Below are positions 30,000 to 38,391 of a DNA stretch of 64,000 nucleotides, one piece after another. The first letter of the stretch is position 1, and each line of letters opens with the position of its first letter. The notes beneath the pieces were generated by a model. It ran no database searches, had not been told where the DNA came from, and worked only from the letters and a program-made list of their open reading frames with translations. The stretch comes from Sediminibacterium sp. C3 (GTDB lineage Bacteria; Bacteroidota; Bacteroidia; Chitinophagales; Chitinophagaceae). The stretch is from positions 1,707,248 through 1,771,247 of the forward strand of contig NZ_KI669560.1 of the NCBI RefSeq assembly GCF_000508085.1, read 5' to 3'. The translations under genes and the position numbers were made by a program.

Positions 30000-31298
30000 T
30001 TATTGTGCGCCGGCAAATTGATGATTAAAGTCTCCCTTTATTCTTTCCATTGGGGGATTGAAATATCCGAATTTTACAGCAGGGAACTCTTCATGAATCA
30101 GGTCCATTAATTGTTTAACGCCCAGCATATCACCTGTTTCACCCATCCCGATTTTACCCATATACCAGTCCGGATCAATGTTAAAATTCCTCCATTGAAT
30201 CATATTGAGTTCAGTTTCTGATATCAGTTTCCTGAGTGCTTCATATTCTGATTCACTATCTGTGATACCTGGAAATACAAAGTAATTGATACTAGTCCAA
30301 CCTCCATACCTGCGAACCACTTTTAAACTTTCAACAATGTCTTCAAAAGTATAATTGTTAGGGCGGTAATAAGCTTCATAAATATGCTTCTGTGCAGAAT
30401 TCGTACTGACCCTGATGCTGTTTAATCCTGCTTTACAAAGTTCTTCAACTGCAGCAGGCTTTGATCCGTTTGTATTAATATTAATACTTCCTTTATCTGT
30501 ATGCTTTCTGATTTCTATGATTGACTGCCTGATGGTTTCCCACATCAATAAGGGTTCTCCCTCACATCCCTGACCAAAACTGATAATGGGGAAAGGAGCA
30601 TTCAATAAATGCGGAACGGTGAACTCTACAATTTCCTCTGCACTGGGTTTGAATGTTAAGCGATCTTGCGTGCTTACAATGGTTTCTTCTTCGGGCTGAA
30701 AAGAAATACAGCCAATACAGTTGGCATTACAAGCAGGAGAGGTAGGCACAGGGCATTCCCATCTGCCAAGCGAAAAGTTTCTGGCTGCCGGACAATGATA
30801 AGTCATGCAGCAATTGTCCATTAAATGCTTTACCAGCCTGTTATCTGGATATGCTTTGAGTAAATGAGCTGTACCTGATTCAATCGCTTCCGGATCAAAT
30901 CCGGCAGCTTCCTGTCTGATGTCTTTTTCTATTCTTACTGCAGGTACATAGTTTTTGTCGTTCATCCAGCCTACTGCTGTATAACAGAACAAGGGTAGGG
31001 TTGGTGCATCCGGCATGGTTTCATATGCTGCAATAAATAATCCGGTATAAGCCGGTGGAATAAATGCTGCCACTGCCCATCCTTTTTCACAAAGCCGCAT
31101 TTCACCTGTTTGCACATCAATCCCAATGCCTCTTCTTCCGGGCAATTCATATAAATTACCTCCCTGTGGTAATTCTATCCACTGATCAGGCTCTACCGGA
31201 AATGCATCCCAGCCGGCACGTCCCACTGCATAGAGGGTATCGTCTTCAAATATATTTCCTTCACCATCAGAATACAGCAGGTAGGGACTAATTTGCAT
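30000..31298 (-). CDS. Radical SAM protein of unknown function
   Basis: The 432-residue protein has an uncharacterised N-terminal half (1-160) and a radical SAM core with the cluster motif CNANCIGC (Cys190, 194, 197; CX3CX2C). Four more cysteines (163, 164, 169, 182) lie just before it and could bind an auxiliary cluster. The core shows SFGQGCEGEPLL, ININTNGSKPAAV and SIRVSTNSA strands. The start overlaps the upstream membrane-protein gene by 11 nt, and a DMT transporter follows after 3 nt. Radical SAM chemistry is certain in type; the substrate is unknown. Confidence 0.85.
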   Translation of the reverse strand: MQISPYLLYSDGEGNIFEDDTLYAVGRAGWDAFPVEPDQWIELPQGGNLYELPGRRGIGIDVQTGEMRLCEKGWAVAAFIPPAYTGLFIAAYETMPDAPTLPLFCYTAVGWMNDKNYVPAVRIEKDIRQEAAGFDPEAIESGTAHLLKAYPDNRLVKHLMDNCCMTYHCPAARNFSLGRWECPVPTSPACNANCIGCISFQPEEETIVSTQDRLTFKPSAEEIVEFTVPHLLNAPFPIISFGQGCEGEPLLMWETIRQSIIEIRKHTDKGSININTNGSKPAAVEELCKAGLNSIRVSTNSAQKHIYEAYYRPNNYTFEDIVESLKVVRRYGGWTSINYFVFPGITDSESEYEALRKLISETELNMIQWRNFNIDPDWYMGKIGMGETGDMLGVKQLMDLIHEEFPAVKFGYFNPPMERIKGDFNHQFAGAQ

Positions 31299-31848
31299 AA
31301 TTTGTTTTTTCTAGATTTAATTTGGCATAGGCATTGAATTCCTGTTCCAATGTTTCGGTAGTACCGGATTCCAGTTCCTTTTGAATGAGCTGGTTGTTTT
31401 TGAAGTCGATGGTTAGCAATCCATCTTTTAAAACCACATTGTTCAGTTCTGACCAGCTGTATCTTTTTTTAGGGAAACTATTTTTTACAATTTCGTTCTC
31501 ATCAAAGGCAATTTCTTCCGGAAATTTTACCTGTTTTTCTAACATGGCAGCCAGTAAGTAAATCCATGCAACCCAGATACCATCTTCCAGCGAATACCAG
31601 CCAATGGCACCAATCAACAGTCCAAAGCGATAGAAAGGAGCAATGCCTCTCTTGTTTTGCCAGATACAATAGATAAGCCAGGCAAGTACTGCTGCCGCCA
31701 TAACGATACTAATGGTGCCAATAATAAAACCGGTGAAATAAGCAGCTACAAATGCAATGGCAGCAATGATCAGCATGATTTGGCTAACCAGATCAACGGT
31801 GGCAAAACTTCTTTTCTTCAGGACAATGATGTAGTCGTAGGTTTTCAT
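31288..31848 (-). CDS. Membrane protein with cytosolic beta domain, unknown function
   Basis: This 186-residue protein has three or four hydrophobic segments in residues 20-108 (LVSQIMLIIAAIAFVAAYFT, IGTISIVMAAAVLAWLIY, FGLLIGAIGWY). A C-terminal domain with a PH-like or YcxB-like beta pattern (YSWSELNNVVLKDGLLTIDFKNN) ends in an acidic helix. It overlaps the radical SAM gene by 11 nt and the ureohydrolase gene by 4 nt, so all three are tightly coupled. No function is known to me. Confidence 0.65.
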   Translation of the reverse strand: MKTYDYIIVLKKRSFATVDLVSQIMLIIAAIAFVAAYFTGFIIGTISIVMAAAVLAWLIYCIWQNKRGIAPFYRFGLLIGAIGWYSLEDGIWVAWIYLLAAMLEKQVKFPEEIAFDENEIVKNSFPKKRYSWSELNNVVLKDGLLTIDFKNNQLIQKELESGTTETLEQEFNAYAKLNLEKTNYAN

Positions 31849-32879
31849 AATACCATCAAGTTACAAAGTCTCCACAAAATTCTTGCACCTACATTGCTGT
31901 CCCAGTCTGTTTGGCCCACGCCAATTTCAACCAGATCAAATCCAATCAGCTCTCTGCCACTTTGCTTTATCTTCTTAAATAAATAAATAATTTCTTCTGT
32001 TTCAAAACCGCCCGGAACGGGTGTACCCGTGTTGGGGCAAAGTTTTCTGTCTAATCCATCAATATCAAAACTGATATAGACTTTTTGAGGTAAATGTTGA
32101 ATGATTTCGTCGGTAATTTTTCCCCATGTCTGGCCTTCAAACATTCTCTCTTTCACGTTTTTATCAAAATAAGTAATGACACGGAAATTACTGTTGCAGA
32201 TATACTCCCATTCCTGTTCACAGTAATCGCGAATTCCAACCTGTACCAGTTTGCTTATTTCCGGTATTTCCTTCAAAGCATTATACATGATGGAAGCATG
32301 CGAATAAGTAAAGTCTTCGTATTTTTCTCTTAGGTCGCAATGGGCATCAATCTGAATAATTCCGAAAGAACCATGTTTTTCCGCCAGGGCTTTCATTAAG
32401 CCCAACGGGGTACTGTGGTCTCCGCCCAATATACCTACCAGCTTCCCTTTATCCAGCAAAGCTTTGCTTTGTTCGTATACCCAATTGTTAAGATATATAC
32501 CCCCCTCGTTTATTTCCTTCAAACTTTTGCACATGAACTTATTGTTGGTTAGTTCAGCACCCTGGGAAATATAGTCAATGTATAATTCTGCTTCTTTTCT
32601 AAGGTAGTCTCCCTTCAATAGTAATTTCTTATCGATTTCCTTCATGAAGAAGCCTTTTTTCCAGCCAGCATCTCCATCCATATCCAGTAAGTCTACCTGC
32701 ATGCTACTTTTAAAAACATGTTCTGCAGCCCTGGCTGTTCCTGCACCGTAACTAACCGTTACTTCCCAGGGAACAGGAAGGATTACAACGCTTGATTCAT
32801 CTTCAGTGAAGGGGAGCCCAAAAATATTGTTGTTGGGGTTGGCAACCGCATTGGGGTTAAAGCCAGATAAGTCTGTCAT
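31845..32879 (-). CDS. Ureohydrolase (agmatinase/arginase/formimidoylglutamase family)
   Basis: The 344-residue binuclear manganese hydrolase shows the family's three signature blocks: GILGGDHSTPLG, IDAHCDLREKYEDFTYSHAS and SFDIDGLDRKLCPNTGTPVPGG. It cleaves a guanidino-type substrate (agmatine, arginine or formimidoylglutamate); motifs alone do not separate these. It begins an apparent unit with a membrane protein (4-nt overlap) and the radical SAM gene. Confidence 0.9.
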   Translation of the reverse strand: MTDLSGFNPNAVANPNNNIFGLPFTEDESSVVILPVPWEVTVSYGAGTARAAEHVFKSSMQVDLLDMDGDAGWKKGFFMKEIDKKLLLKGDYLRKEAELYIDYISQGAELTNNKFMCKSLKEINEGGIYLNNWVYEQSKALLDKGKLVGILGGDHSTPLGLMKALAEKHGSFGIIQIDAHCDLREKYEDFTYSHASIMYNALKEIPEISKLVQVGIRDYCEQEWEYICNSNFRVITYFDKNVKERMFEGQTWGKITDEIIQHLPQKVYISFDIDGLDRKLCPNTGTPVPGGFETEEIIYLFKKIKQSGRELIGFDLVEIGVGQTDWDSNVGARILWRLCNLMVL

Positions 32880-32945
32880 ATTGAGCAGTGTTGAAAACGG
32901 GATGCAAGTTAGGTGCTAAATGTTAAAACAACACTATTTAATCGG

Positions 32946-33482
32946 TTATCTGGGCTCAAAATGACTGTTAAATGAAACAAATAGTCGTTTAAAGGGTAAA
33001 AAAGGGACAAAATAAAGCAGATAAATTGGAAAGGCTGATAAATGGAGCCCTTTATTATAGGCGTCTACCATTGCAAATAGCGGTATAAACCATCTATACC
33101 TATTCAATAGATAAATTGACCGTACAGCTGAAAAACAAAGTGGAAGAATAGGTACCCACCATATGAAACTGTAATATATTTCTCTTTCTGTACCCAGATA
33201 TGATAAATTGAATAGATACAACAATACAGTGGTTGAAATGGCTAAATATTTAGTCGGGATAAAAAAGGCGGCAATAACCAAACTGGAACTAACAACACTT
33301 AGGATGCCACTGATTGTGTTTGCTTTCAAAAGCATTGGATTTTGATCGGCACATTGATAGGGAAGTTGTTGCAAAATCAGCATTATCACAAAAACTATAA
33401 ATACAGATCCCAACAGAATGCGGGCAATAAAAAGTCTGAAATCTTCTGCATTTTCAATGATTTTTTCTGCTTTTTCAGACAT
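32946..33482 (-). CDS. Multi-pass membrane protein, unknown function
   Basis: This 178-residue protein has about five hydrophobic helices (FRLFIARILLGSVFIVFVIM, ILSVVSSSLVIAAFFI, LAISTTVLLYLFNLSYL, FIWWVPILPLCFSAV, FPIYLLYFVPFLPF). It has a charged N-terminus and no recognisable motif. It sits 66 nt upstream of the ureohydrolase gene on the same strand, and divergent from ccmE. I do not recognise the family. Confidence 0.6.
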   Translation of the reverse strand: MSEKAEKIIENAEDFRLFIARILLGSVFIVFVIMLILQQLPYQCADQNPMLLKANTISGILSVVSSSLVIAAFFIPTKYLAISTTVLLYLFNLSYLGTEREIYYSFIWWVPILPLCFSAVRSIYLLNRYRWFIPLFAMVDAYNKGLHLSAFPIYLLYFVPFLPFKRLFVSFNSHFEPR

Positions 33483-33538
33483 GTCGGGTTATTGTATAAG
33501 GTTAAAAATTTTAACAAGCCACAAGTAACAACAAATCA

Positions 33539-33567
33539 TTGAACCTATTGTTTTTAAGTTACCTTTG
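33539..33567 (+). promoter_or_regulatory. Predicted promoter for ccmEF
   Basis: TTG (33539-33541), 18 nt, TACCTTTG (33560-33567): both elements match the Bacteroidota consensus with normal spacing. The ccmE ATG is 16 nt downstream of the -7 box. Confidence 0.6.
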
Positions 33568-33583
33568 CACTATAATTCAGATC

Positions 33584-33991
33584 ATGAAAACAACGCATAT
33601 TATCATTCTTGTATTAATTGCTGCAGCTATCGCGGTACTGGTTCAGTACAGTGGTGACCTGACTACTTATGAGACCATTGCTTCCGCAAAAGAAAAGGAG
33701 GGTAAATTTGTAAATTTGATTGCCAAGTTAGATACTACGCAGGCAATTGAATATGATGCGGTAAAAAATCCGAATTACCTGAGTTTTACTGCAATTGATA
33801 CCCTTGGTAATTCCATCAAAGTGATTTACCACGATACCAAGCCCACCGACATGGAAAAAAGTGAAAGAATTGTTTTGAAAGGAAAGGTTCAAAATAATCA
33901 GTTTGAATGTGAACATATCTTATTGAAATGTCCATCCAAATACAAGGACGATCCTTCAGCCATGCAGAAACAGCTGCAAACCTCTAATTAA
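33584..33991 (+). CDS. ccmE: Cytochrome c maturation protein CcmE, CxxxY type
   Basis: The 135-residue periplasmic haem chaperone is anchored by one N-terminal helix (residues 5-20). The OB-fold region runs from about 40 to 115 (KEGKFVNLIAKLD, VIYHDTKP, IVLKGKV). In place of the usual haem-binding His of HxxxY it has Cys116 in CPSKY (116-120). The start is ATG 33584; an upstream TTG at 33539 is part of the promoter. It lies 27 nt before ccmF, with which it works in haem delivery to apocytochrome c. Confidence 0.88.
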   Translation: MKTTHIIILVLIAAAIAVLVQYSGDLTTYETIASAKEKEGKFVNLIAKLDTTQAIEYDAVKNPNYLSFTAIDTLGNSIKVIYHDTKPTDMEKSERIVLKGKVQNNQFECEHILLKCPSKYKDDPSAMQKQLQTSN

Positions 33992-34018
33992 TGTTATTCC
34001 ATACCATAAGCTAACTTC

Positions 34019-36463
34019 ATGAATTATATTGGTGAACACCTGTTGCCAGGTCAAATTGGACATTTTTTTGCAATCCTGAGTCTAGTTGCTTCTCTGTTGG
34101 CAACTTTTGCTTTTTATAAAGCCTCTAGTGTTGCGGCAGAAGAGCAAAAGTCTTGGAAAATACTGGCCAGATGGTCATTTGGCATTGAGTCTGTCAGTAT
34201 TCTTGTTTTGTTTGGGGCTTTGTATTATATTATTTCCAACCATCTGTTCGAATATAAGTATGCTTATACGCACAGCGATTTAAGTCTTCAGTTTGAGTAC
34301 CTTTTGAGTTGTTTCTGGGAAGGGCAGGAAGGTAGTTTCATGTTGTGGAGTTTCTGGCATTGTGTATTGGGTTGGGTTATTATATGGAAAAGTGGCAAAT
34401 GGGAAGCACCGGTAATGACCGTTATTAGTTTTGCGCAGTTTTTCATAGCTACTATGCTTTTAGGCATGTACTTTTTTGGTACCAGAGTCGGAATCAGTCC
34501 TTTTGCATTGCTTAGAAATGAAATGGACGCCCCCATATTCAGCCAACCCAACTATCTCGATTTTATTAAAGATGGTACCGGATTAAATACATTATTGCAG
34601 AATTATTGGATGGTGATACACCCTCCGGTTTTATTTCTAGGTTTTGCCTCTACCATTGTCCCCTTTGCCTATGCAATGGCAGGTCTTGCCAAAAAAGAGC
34701 ACGATTGGGTGAAGCCTGCTTTACCTTGGGCTTCTTTTTCAGCAGCGGTTTTGGGAACGGGTATTATGATGGGGGGGGCCTGGGCTTATGAAAGCTTATC
34801 CTTTGGGGGTTACTGGGCTTGGGATCCTGTTGAGAATGCATCCTTGGTTCCCTGGTTAACATTGATTGCCGGATTACATACCAATTTAATTTACAAGAGT
34901 AGTGGGTACTCATTAAGACCTACTTATTTCTTTTACATCATTAGTTTTTCATTGATTTTATATTCCTCTTTCTTAACAAAAAGTGGAATCCTGGGCGACA
35001 CTTCCGTACACTCCTTTACCGATATGGGATTGAATGCACAGCTGTTGTTGTTTGTTTTGATTTTCTTTATACCCGGTATGATTTTGTATTTTATCAGATA
35101 CAAATCAATTCCATCTATTCAGAAAGAAGAGAGCACCTATAGCAGGGAATTCTGGATGTTCATTGGTTCACTCGTATTGTTTTTGTCGGGTATGGTTATT
35201 ATAGCTAAAACTTCCACACCTGTTTGGAACAAAGTTTTTGGAACCAATATTGCTCCGCCACAGGACCCGGAATTTGCCCATAACCAGATTCAGATTTTTG
35301 TAGCAATCATATTAGGTATCCTTACCGCAACCACACAATACCTGAAATACAAGGATACCCCCAGCGGTCAATTCTGGAAAAAAATTATGATCCCCACTTT
35401 TATTGCAGTTGCTATTTCTGCTGCCATCAGTATCTGGGGGGATATTTCCTACACGAAAAAGGGTGCTGGATTTTTAGCCGCTATTCATTTAGGGATTTTT
35501 GCCGCTGTTTACGCAGTAGTTGCCAACACAGCCTATATTTGGCTGGGAGTTAAGGGAAAGATTAAAGCTGCCGGGGCTTCAGTAGCACATATTGGATTTG
35601 GTCTGGCACTGGTAGGTATATTGATTTCCTCTGGTAAAAAAACCGTGCTTAGCTGGAACACAACAGGGGTAACACCTCTAAGTATGGAGAGCAAGGATGA
35701 TAAGGGAAATCCAGCAGGTGATCCAGCAGAAAACTTAACGTTGTTTAAAGCAGTGGCAACCGATATGGGCAAGTATATGGTAACCTATACTATGGATACC
35801 ACTAATTCCAGAGACCGCAAAAGATATTTTGAAATTGATTTTAAAGCCAAAGATGGTAGTGAGCAGTTCAAACTATACCCGGATGTTATAAAGAATAATA
35901 AGGGCATGGAAGGCTTTGCGGCCAATCCTGCAGCCAAGCATTACTGGCATAAAGACATTTTTGTCTATATCACTTCTTTCCAGGAGAACAGGGCAGCAGA
36001 TACGGTTAGTTTTAAGAACAGAGCTGTGAAAGTAAACGATACTTTGTTTTATGGAAATGGTATGATGATCCTGAATAAAGTATCTGTAAATCCCGAAGAT
36101 CTAGCTTCCAAGTACAATAAGGACGAAACGGCTTTGTTCCTGGATATGACCGTTATTTCCAAAGAAGGAAAACAGTATCGGGCATTTCCTGGGATTGCAT
36201 TAAAAGGACAGGAGCTTAGATCCTTGCCCGACAGTGTTATTTCGCAGAGTCTGGTGTTGAAATTCAATAAAGTAATTAATCAGGATAAGGGTGAGTTGGA
36301 AATTGGAGTTAAGGAAAGTGGTAATATTACCGACCTGATTACCTTAAAAGTGTATGAGTTCCCGATGATTAATCTCTTATGGCTGGGTATAGTAATTATG
36401 GTCATTGGTTTTGTAATGTCGATTGTTCAGCGTGTTAAACAATTGGCAAAAAGCACCCTGTAA
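34019..36463 (+). CDS. ccmF: Cytochrome c-type biogenesis protein CcmF/CcsA family
   Basis: The 814-residue multi-pass protein carries the tryptophan-rich haem-handling WWD motif (GGYWAWDPVENASLVPW) and the WEGQEGSFMLW segment. About 14 helices and a large periplasmic domain (about 545-775) come before the last helix. It forms haem lyase activity with CcmE's haem. CcmA, B, C, G and H are not in this window. The C-terminal periplasmic domain is longer than in many CcmF proteins. Confidence 0.92.
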   Translation: MNYIGEHLLPGQIGHFFAILSLVASLLATFAFYKASSVAAEEQKSWKILARWSFGIESVSILVLFGALYYIISNHLFEYKYAYTHSDLSLQFEYLLSCFWEGQEGSFMLWSFWHCVLGWVIIWKSGKWEAPVMTVISFAQFFIATMLLGMYFFGTRVGISPFALLRNEMDAPIFSQPNYLDFIKDGTGLNTLLQNYWMVIHPPVLFLGFASTIVPFAYAMAGLAKKEHDWVKPALPWASFSAAVLGTGIMMGGAWAYESLSFGGYWAWDPVENASLVPWLTLIAGLHTNLIYKSSGYSLRPTYFFYIISFSLILYSSFLTKSGILGDTSVHSFTDMGLNAQLLLFVLIFFIPGMILYFIRYKSIPSIQKEESTYSREFWMFIGSLVLFLSGMVIIAKTSTPVWNKVFGTNIAPPQDPEFAHNQIQIFVAIILGILTATTQYLKYKDTPSGQFWKKIMIPTFIAVAISAAISIWGDISYTKKGAGFLAAIHLGIFAAVYAVVANTAYIWLGVKGKIKAAGASVAHIGFGLALVGILISSGKKTVLSWNTTGVTPLSMESKDDKGNPAGDPAENLTLFKAVATDMGKYMVTYTMDTTNSRDRKRYFEIDFKAKDGSEQFKLYPDVIKNNKGMEGFAANPAAKHYWHKDIFVYITSFQENRAADTVSFKNRAVKVNDTLFYGNGMMILNKVSVNPEDLASKYNKDETALFLDMTVISKEGKQYRAFPGIALKGQELRSLPDSVISQSLVLKFNKVINQDKGELEIGVKESGNITDLITLKVYEFPMINLLWLGIVIMVIGFVMSIVQRVKQLAKSTL

Positions 36464-36535
36464 TAGCGGCAGCAAAGGTTACATTTTGAGTGTCATTGTA
36501 TTAATATTAGTCTGATTTGACTAAATTGAATTCAT

Positions 36536-37150
36536 ATGGGCACCAAATATTTCCCTGTCATTCTCCTTTTTTGCAGCATCTGCTGCACCGGGCTGTTAAA
36601 AGCACAGGACAAAGGTATATATGATACCGTAAGGGTATATGCTTATATCACGCCCCAAGGCGATACCATCGGAGAGTCCTGGCTTCCCTCTGTTGAAGTG
36701 ATAGGGAAACTAAACGCCGCGGGTAGAAAATATTGGGCGGAATGGACCCGCCTGAGAAATGCGGTTTATGTTACTTATCCTTATGCTAAAGCTGCTTCCC
36801 GGATTATTAATGAAATTAATCTGCAACTGGTAAATGTTTCGGATAAACAGATGCGTAGGAAAATTATTCGATCCAGGGAAAAAGAAATGAAAAAGCAATT
36901 TACAGACCAGCTGACCAAATTGTCTGTTTATCAGGGGAGGGTATTAATGAAGTTGATAAACCGCGAAACCGGGAACAACTGTTATGAAATTATTGAAGAA
37001 TACAAAGGTTTTATGACAGCAGCTTTCTGGCAAACTGTGGCATTTGTTTTTGGTAGTAACTTAAAGCAGCCATATGATCCCGGGACCAAAGATGCAGAAA
37101 TGGAAAAAATAGTAAAGGACGTGGCCCGCATGTATGGCTATCCCGGCTAA
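36536..37150 (+). CDS. DUF4294 family secreted protein
   Basis: This 204-residue protein with a signal peptide (cut near LLKAQ) matches the Bacteroidota-specific DUF4294 family: GDTIGESWLPSVEVIG, then WTRLRNAVYVTYPYAKAA, the charged helix MRRKIIRSREKEMKKQF and NCYEIIEEYKGFMTAAFWQ. The family's function is not known. The length is normal. Its stop interlocks by 4 nt (CTAA) with the stop of the convergent aat gene. Confidence 0.85.
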   Translation: MGTKYFPVILLFCSICCTGLLKAQDKGIYDTVRVYAYITPQGDTIGESWLPSVEVIGKLNAAGRKYWAEWTRLRNAVYVTYPYAKAASRIINEINLQLVNVSDKQMRRKIIRSREKEMKKQFTDQLTKLSVYQGRVLMKLINRETGNNCYEIIEEYKGFMTAAFWQTVAFVFGSNLKQPYDPGTKDAEMEKIVKDVARMYGYPG

Positions 37151-37784
37151 AGATATTGTTGTAAATAGCTTTGAAAATCTTTCCTGGAAATCATTTCAGC
37201 ACCCAGACTTTCCAAGTGTTCTGTATGTACCTGGCAATCTATCAATACAACCTTTTCCTGCATCAATTGAGATACCAATTGAATAAAGGCAAACTTGCTG
37301 GCATTGGAAACAAGACTGAACATGCTTTCTCCAAAAAATAATCTGCCCATTCTTATTCCGTATAATCCCCCTACCAATTGATTGTTTTTCCAAGCTTCTG
37401 CTGAAACGGCCAAACCTTGTTTATGCATTTCTATATAGGCCGCTTCTACTTCATCGGTTATCCAGGTTCCTAGTTGCCCGGGGCGTTTATTGACTTTGCA
37501 TTGCCGGATTACTTCTGAAAAACGGGTGTTAAAAGAAAAACAAATTCTTTTCTTTTAATCACTTGTTTCATGCTTTTGCTAACAGTTAGTTTTTCGGGGA
37601 ATAATATAAATCTTGGATCAGGACTCCACCACAATGGAGTACTTCCTTCATACCAGGGGAATATCCCTTTTTGATAAGCCAGTATTAATCGTTCTGTTGA
37701 TAAATCACCACCAATAGCTAATAAGCCATCTTCGAGGGCATCTTCAACTGGGGGGAAATACAATCTGGAAGAAAGAATATGCAT
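37147..37784 (-). pseudogene. aat: Leucyl/phenylalanyl-tRNA--protein transferase, frameshifted
   Basis: Two fragments in different frames make up one Aat. Residues 1-91 ([45 protein letters not shown]) end at a TAA at 37509-37511. The other frame continues [49 protein letters not shown] and LIDCQVHTEHLESLGAE. Adding one T to the T5 run at 37536-37540 (minus strand) restores a single 212-residue protein of normal length. Aat adds Leu/Phe to N-terminal Arg/Lys for ClpS recognition; clpS overlaps its start by 1 nt. It is either a real lesion or a homopolymer sequencing error. Confidence 0.85.
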
Positions 37785-38089
37785 TAAGGGTTCAGTTCTA
37801 CCGTAGCACCAATACCTCTTTCTGTAATGCTGTTACACATGGGTTTTAATGTATCGTAATCTCCTTTCTTTACAGCATACTTGCCTTTGTAATGAATAAA
37901 CATAGCGCATTGTTCAGCCTGTTCAAGCGTATGCCCGCAGATTTCTACAAGCGTCTCAATAACCCATTCAAATGTATTGACTTCATCATTCCAGACAATC
38001 AAACTATACTGATCAGTAGTAAGCGTATCGGTATCTGCGGAGGGAGACTCCCAGATTTGCGGATTATTGGAAGAATAAACATTCGACAT
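37784..38089 (-). CDS. clpS: ATP-dependent Clp protease adaptor ClpS
   Basis: The 101-residue adaptor delivers N-degron substrates to ClpAP/ClpCP. The core [20 protein letters not shown] has the N-end pocket residues, followed by [24 protein letters not shown]. An N-terminal extension of about 27 residues is usual. It is coupled by a 1-nt TAATG overlap to aat, the enzyme that makes its substrates. Confidence 0.94.
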   Translation of the reverse strand: MSNVYSSNNPQIWESPSADTDTLTTDQYSLIVWNDEVNTFEWVIETLVEICGHTLEQAEQCAMFIHYKGKYAVKKGDYDTLKPMCNSITERGIGATVELNP

Positions 38090-38160
38090 GCAGTAAAATT
38101 ATAGAATCGGTGTTGATTTAAAGAAAAATGAAAATTTGTTTTGAAAAAAATAGATTTTTT

Positions 38161-38191
38161 TTTGCTGTTTACATTTCAGACCCTATTTTTG
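38161..38191 (+). promoter_or_regulatory. Promoter of tRNA-Val
   Basis: TTTG (38161-38164), 19 nt, TATTTTTG (38184-38191): a textbook Bacteroidota promoter, 16 nt before the tRNA. The box and the following leader (GCACTCCCAAACAA) are nearly identical to those before tRNA-Cys. Confidence 0.75.
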
Positions 38192-38207
38192 CACTCCCAA
38201 ACAATAA

Positions 38208-38282
38208 GGGAGCATAGCTCAGTTGGTTTAGAGCATCTGCCTTACAAGCAGAGGGTCCGCGGTTCGAACCCGTGTGCTCCCA
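38208..38282 (+). tRNA. tRNA-Val (anticodon TAC)
   Basis: A 75-nt cloverleaf with acceptor stem GGGAGCA/TGCTCCC and discriminator A. The anticodon loop CTTACAA carries TAC at 38243-38245, and the T loop GGTTCGAACC is present. CCA is not encoded. A hairpin terminator follows directly. Confidence 0.97.
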
Positions 38283-38283
38283 C

Positions 38284-38315
38284 AAAGGTCTCGAGTTTTA
38301 CTCGGGACCTTTTTT
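38284..38315 (+). terminator. Rho-independent terminator after tRNA-Val
   Basis: Stem AAAGGTCTCGAG/CTCGGGACCTTT (12 bp with one G-U pair) with loop TTTTA and a T-rich tail, starting 1 nt after the tRNA. Confidence 0.9.
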
Positions 38316-38391
38316 CTTGTCTCCTATTTAGCTGGATAACTGCATCCGATTAACTTTTATTGGTTAAATTGAGTTGCATCAACTTTCAACT

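Noticed and set aside
37147..37428. A separate 93-residue gene for the C-terminal Aat fragment
   Set aside because: The same frame continues upstream through conserved Aat residues up to the frameshift, so its ATG is an internal Met and not a start.
37536..37540. Programmed -1 frameshift in aat
   Set aside because: The T-run gives a weak slip site, but no paired slippery codons and no clear downstream structure are visible; a lesion or sequencing error is simpler.
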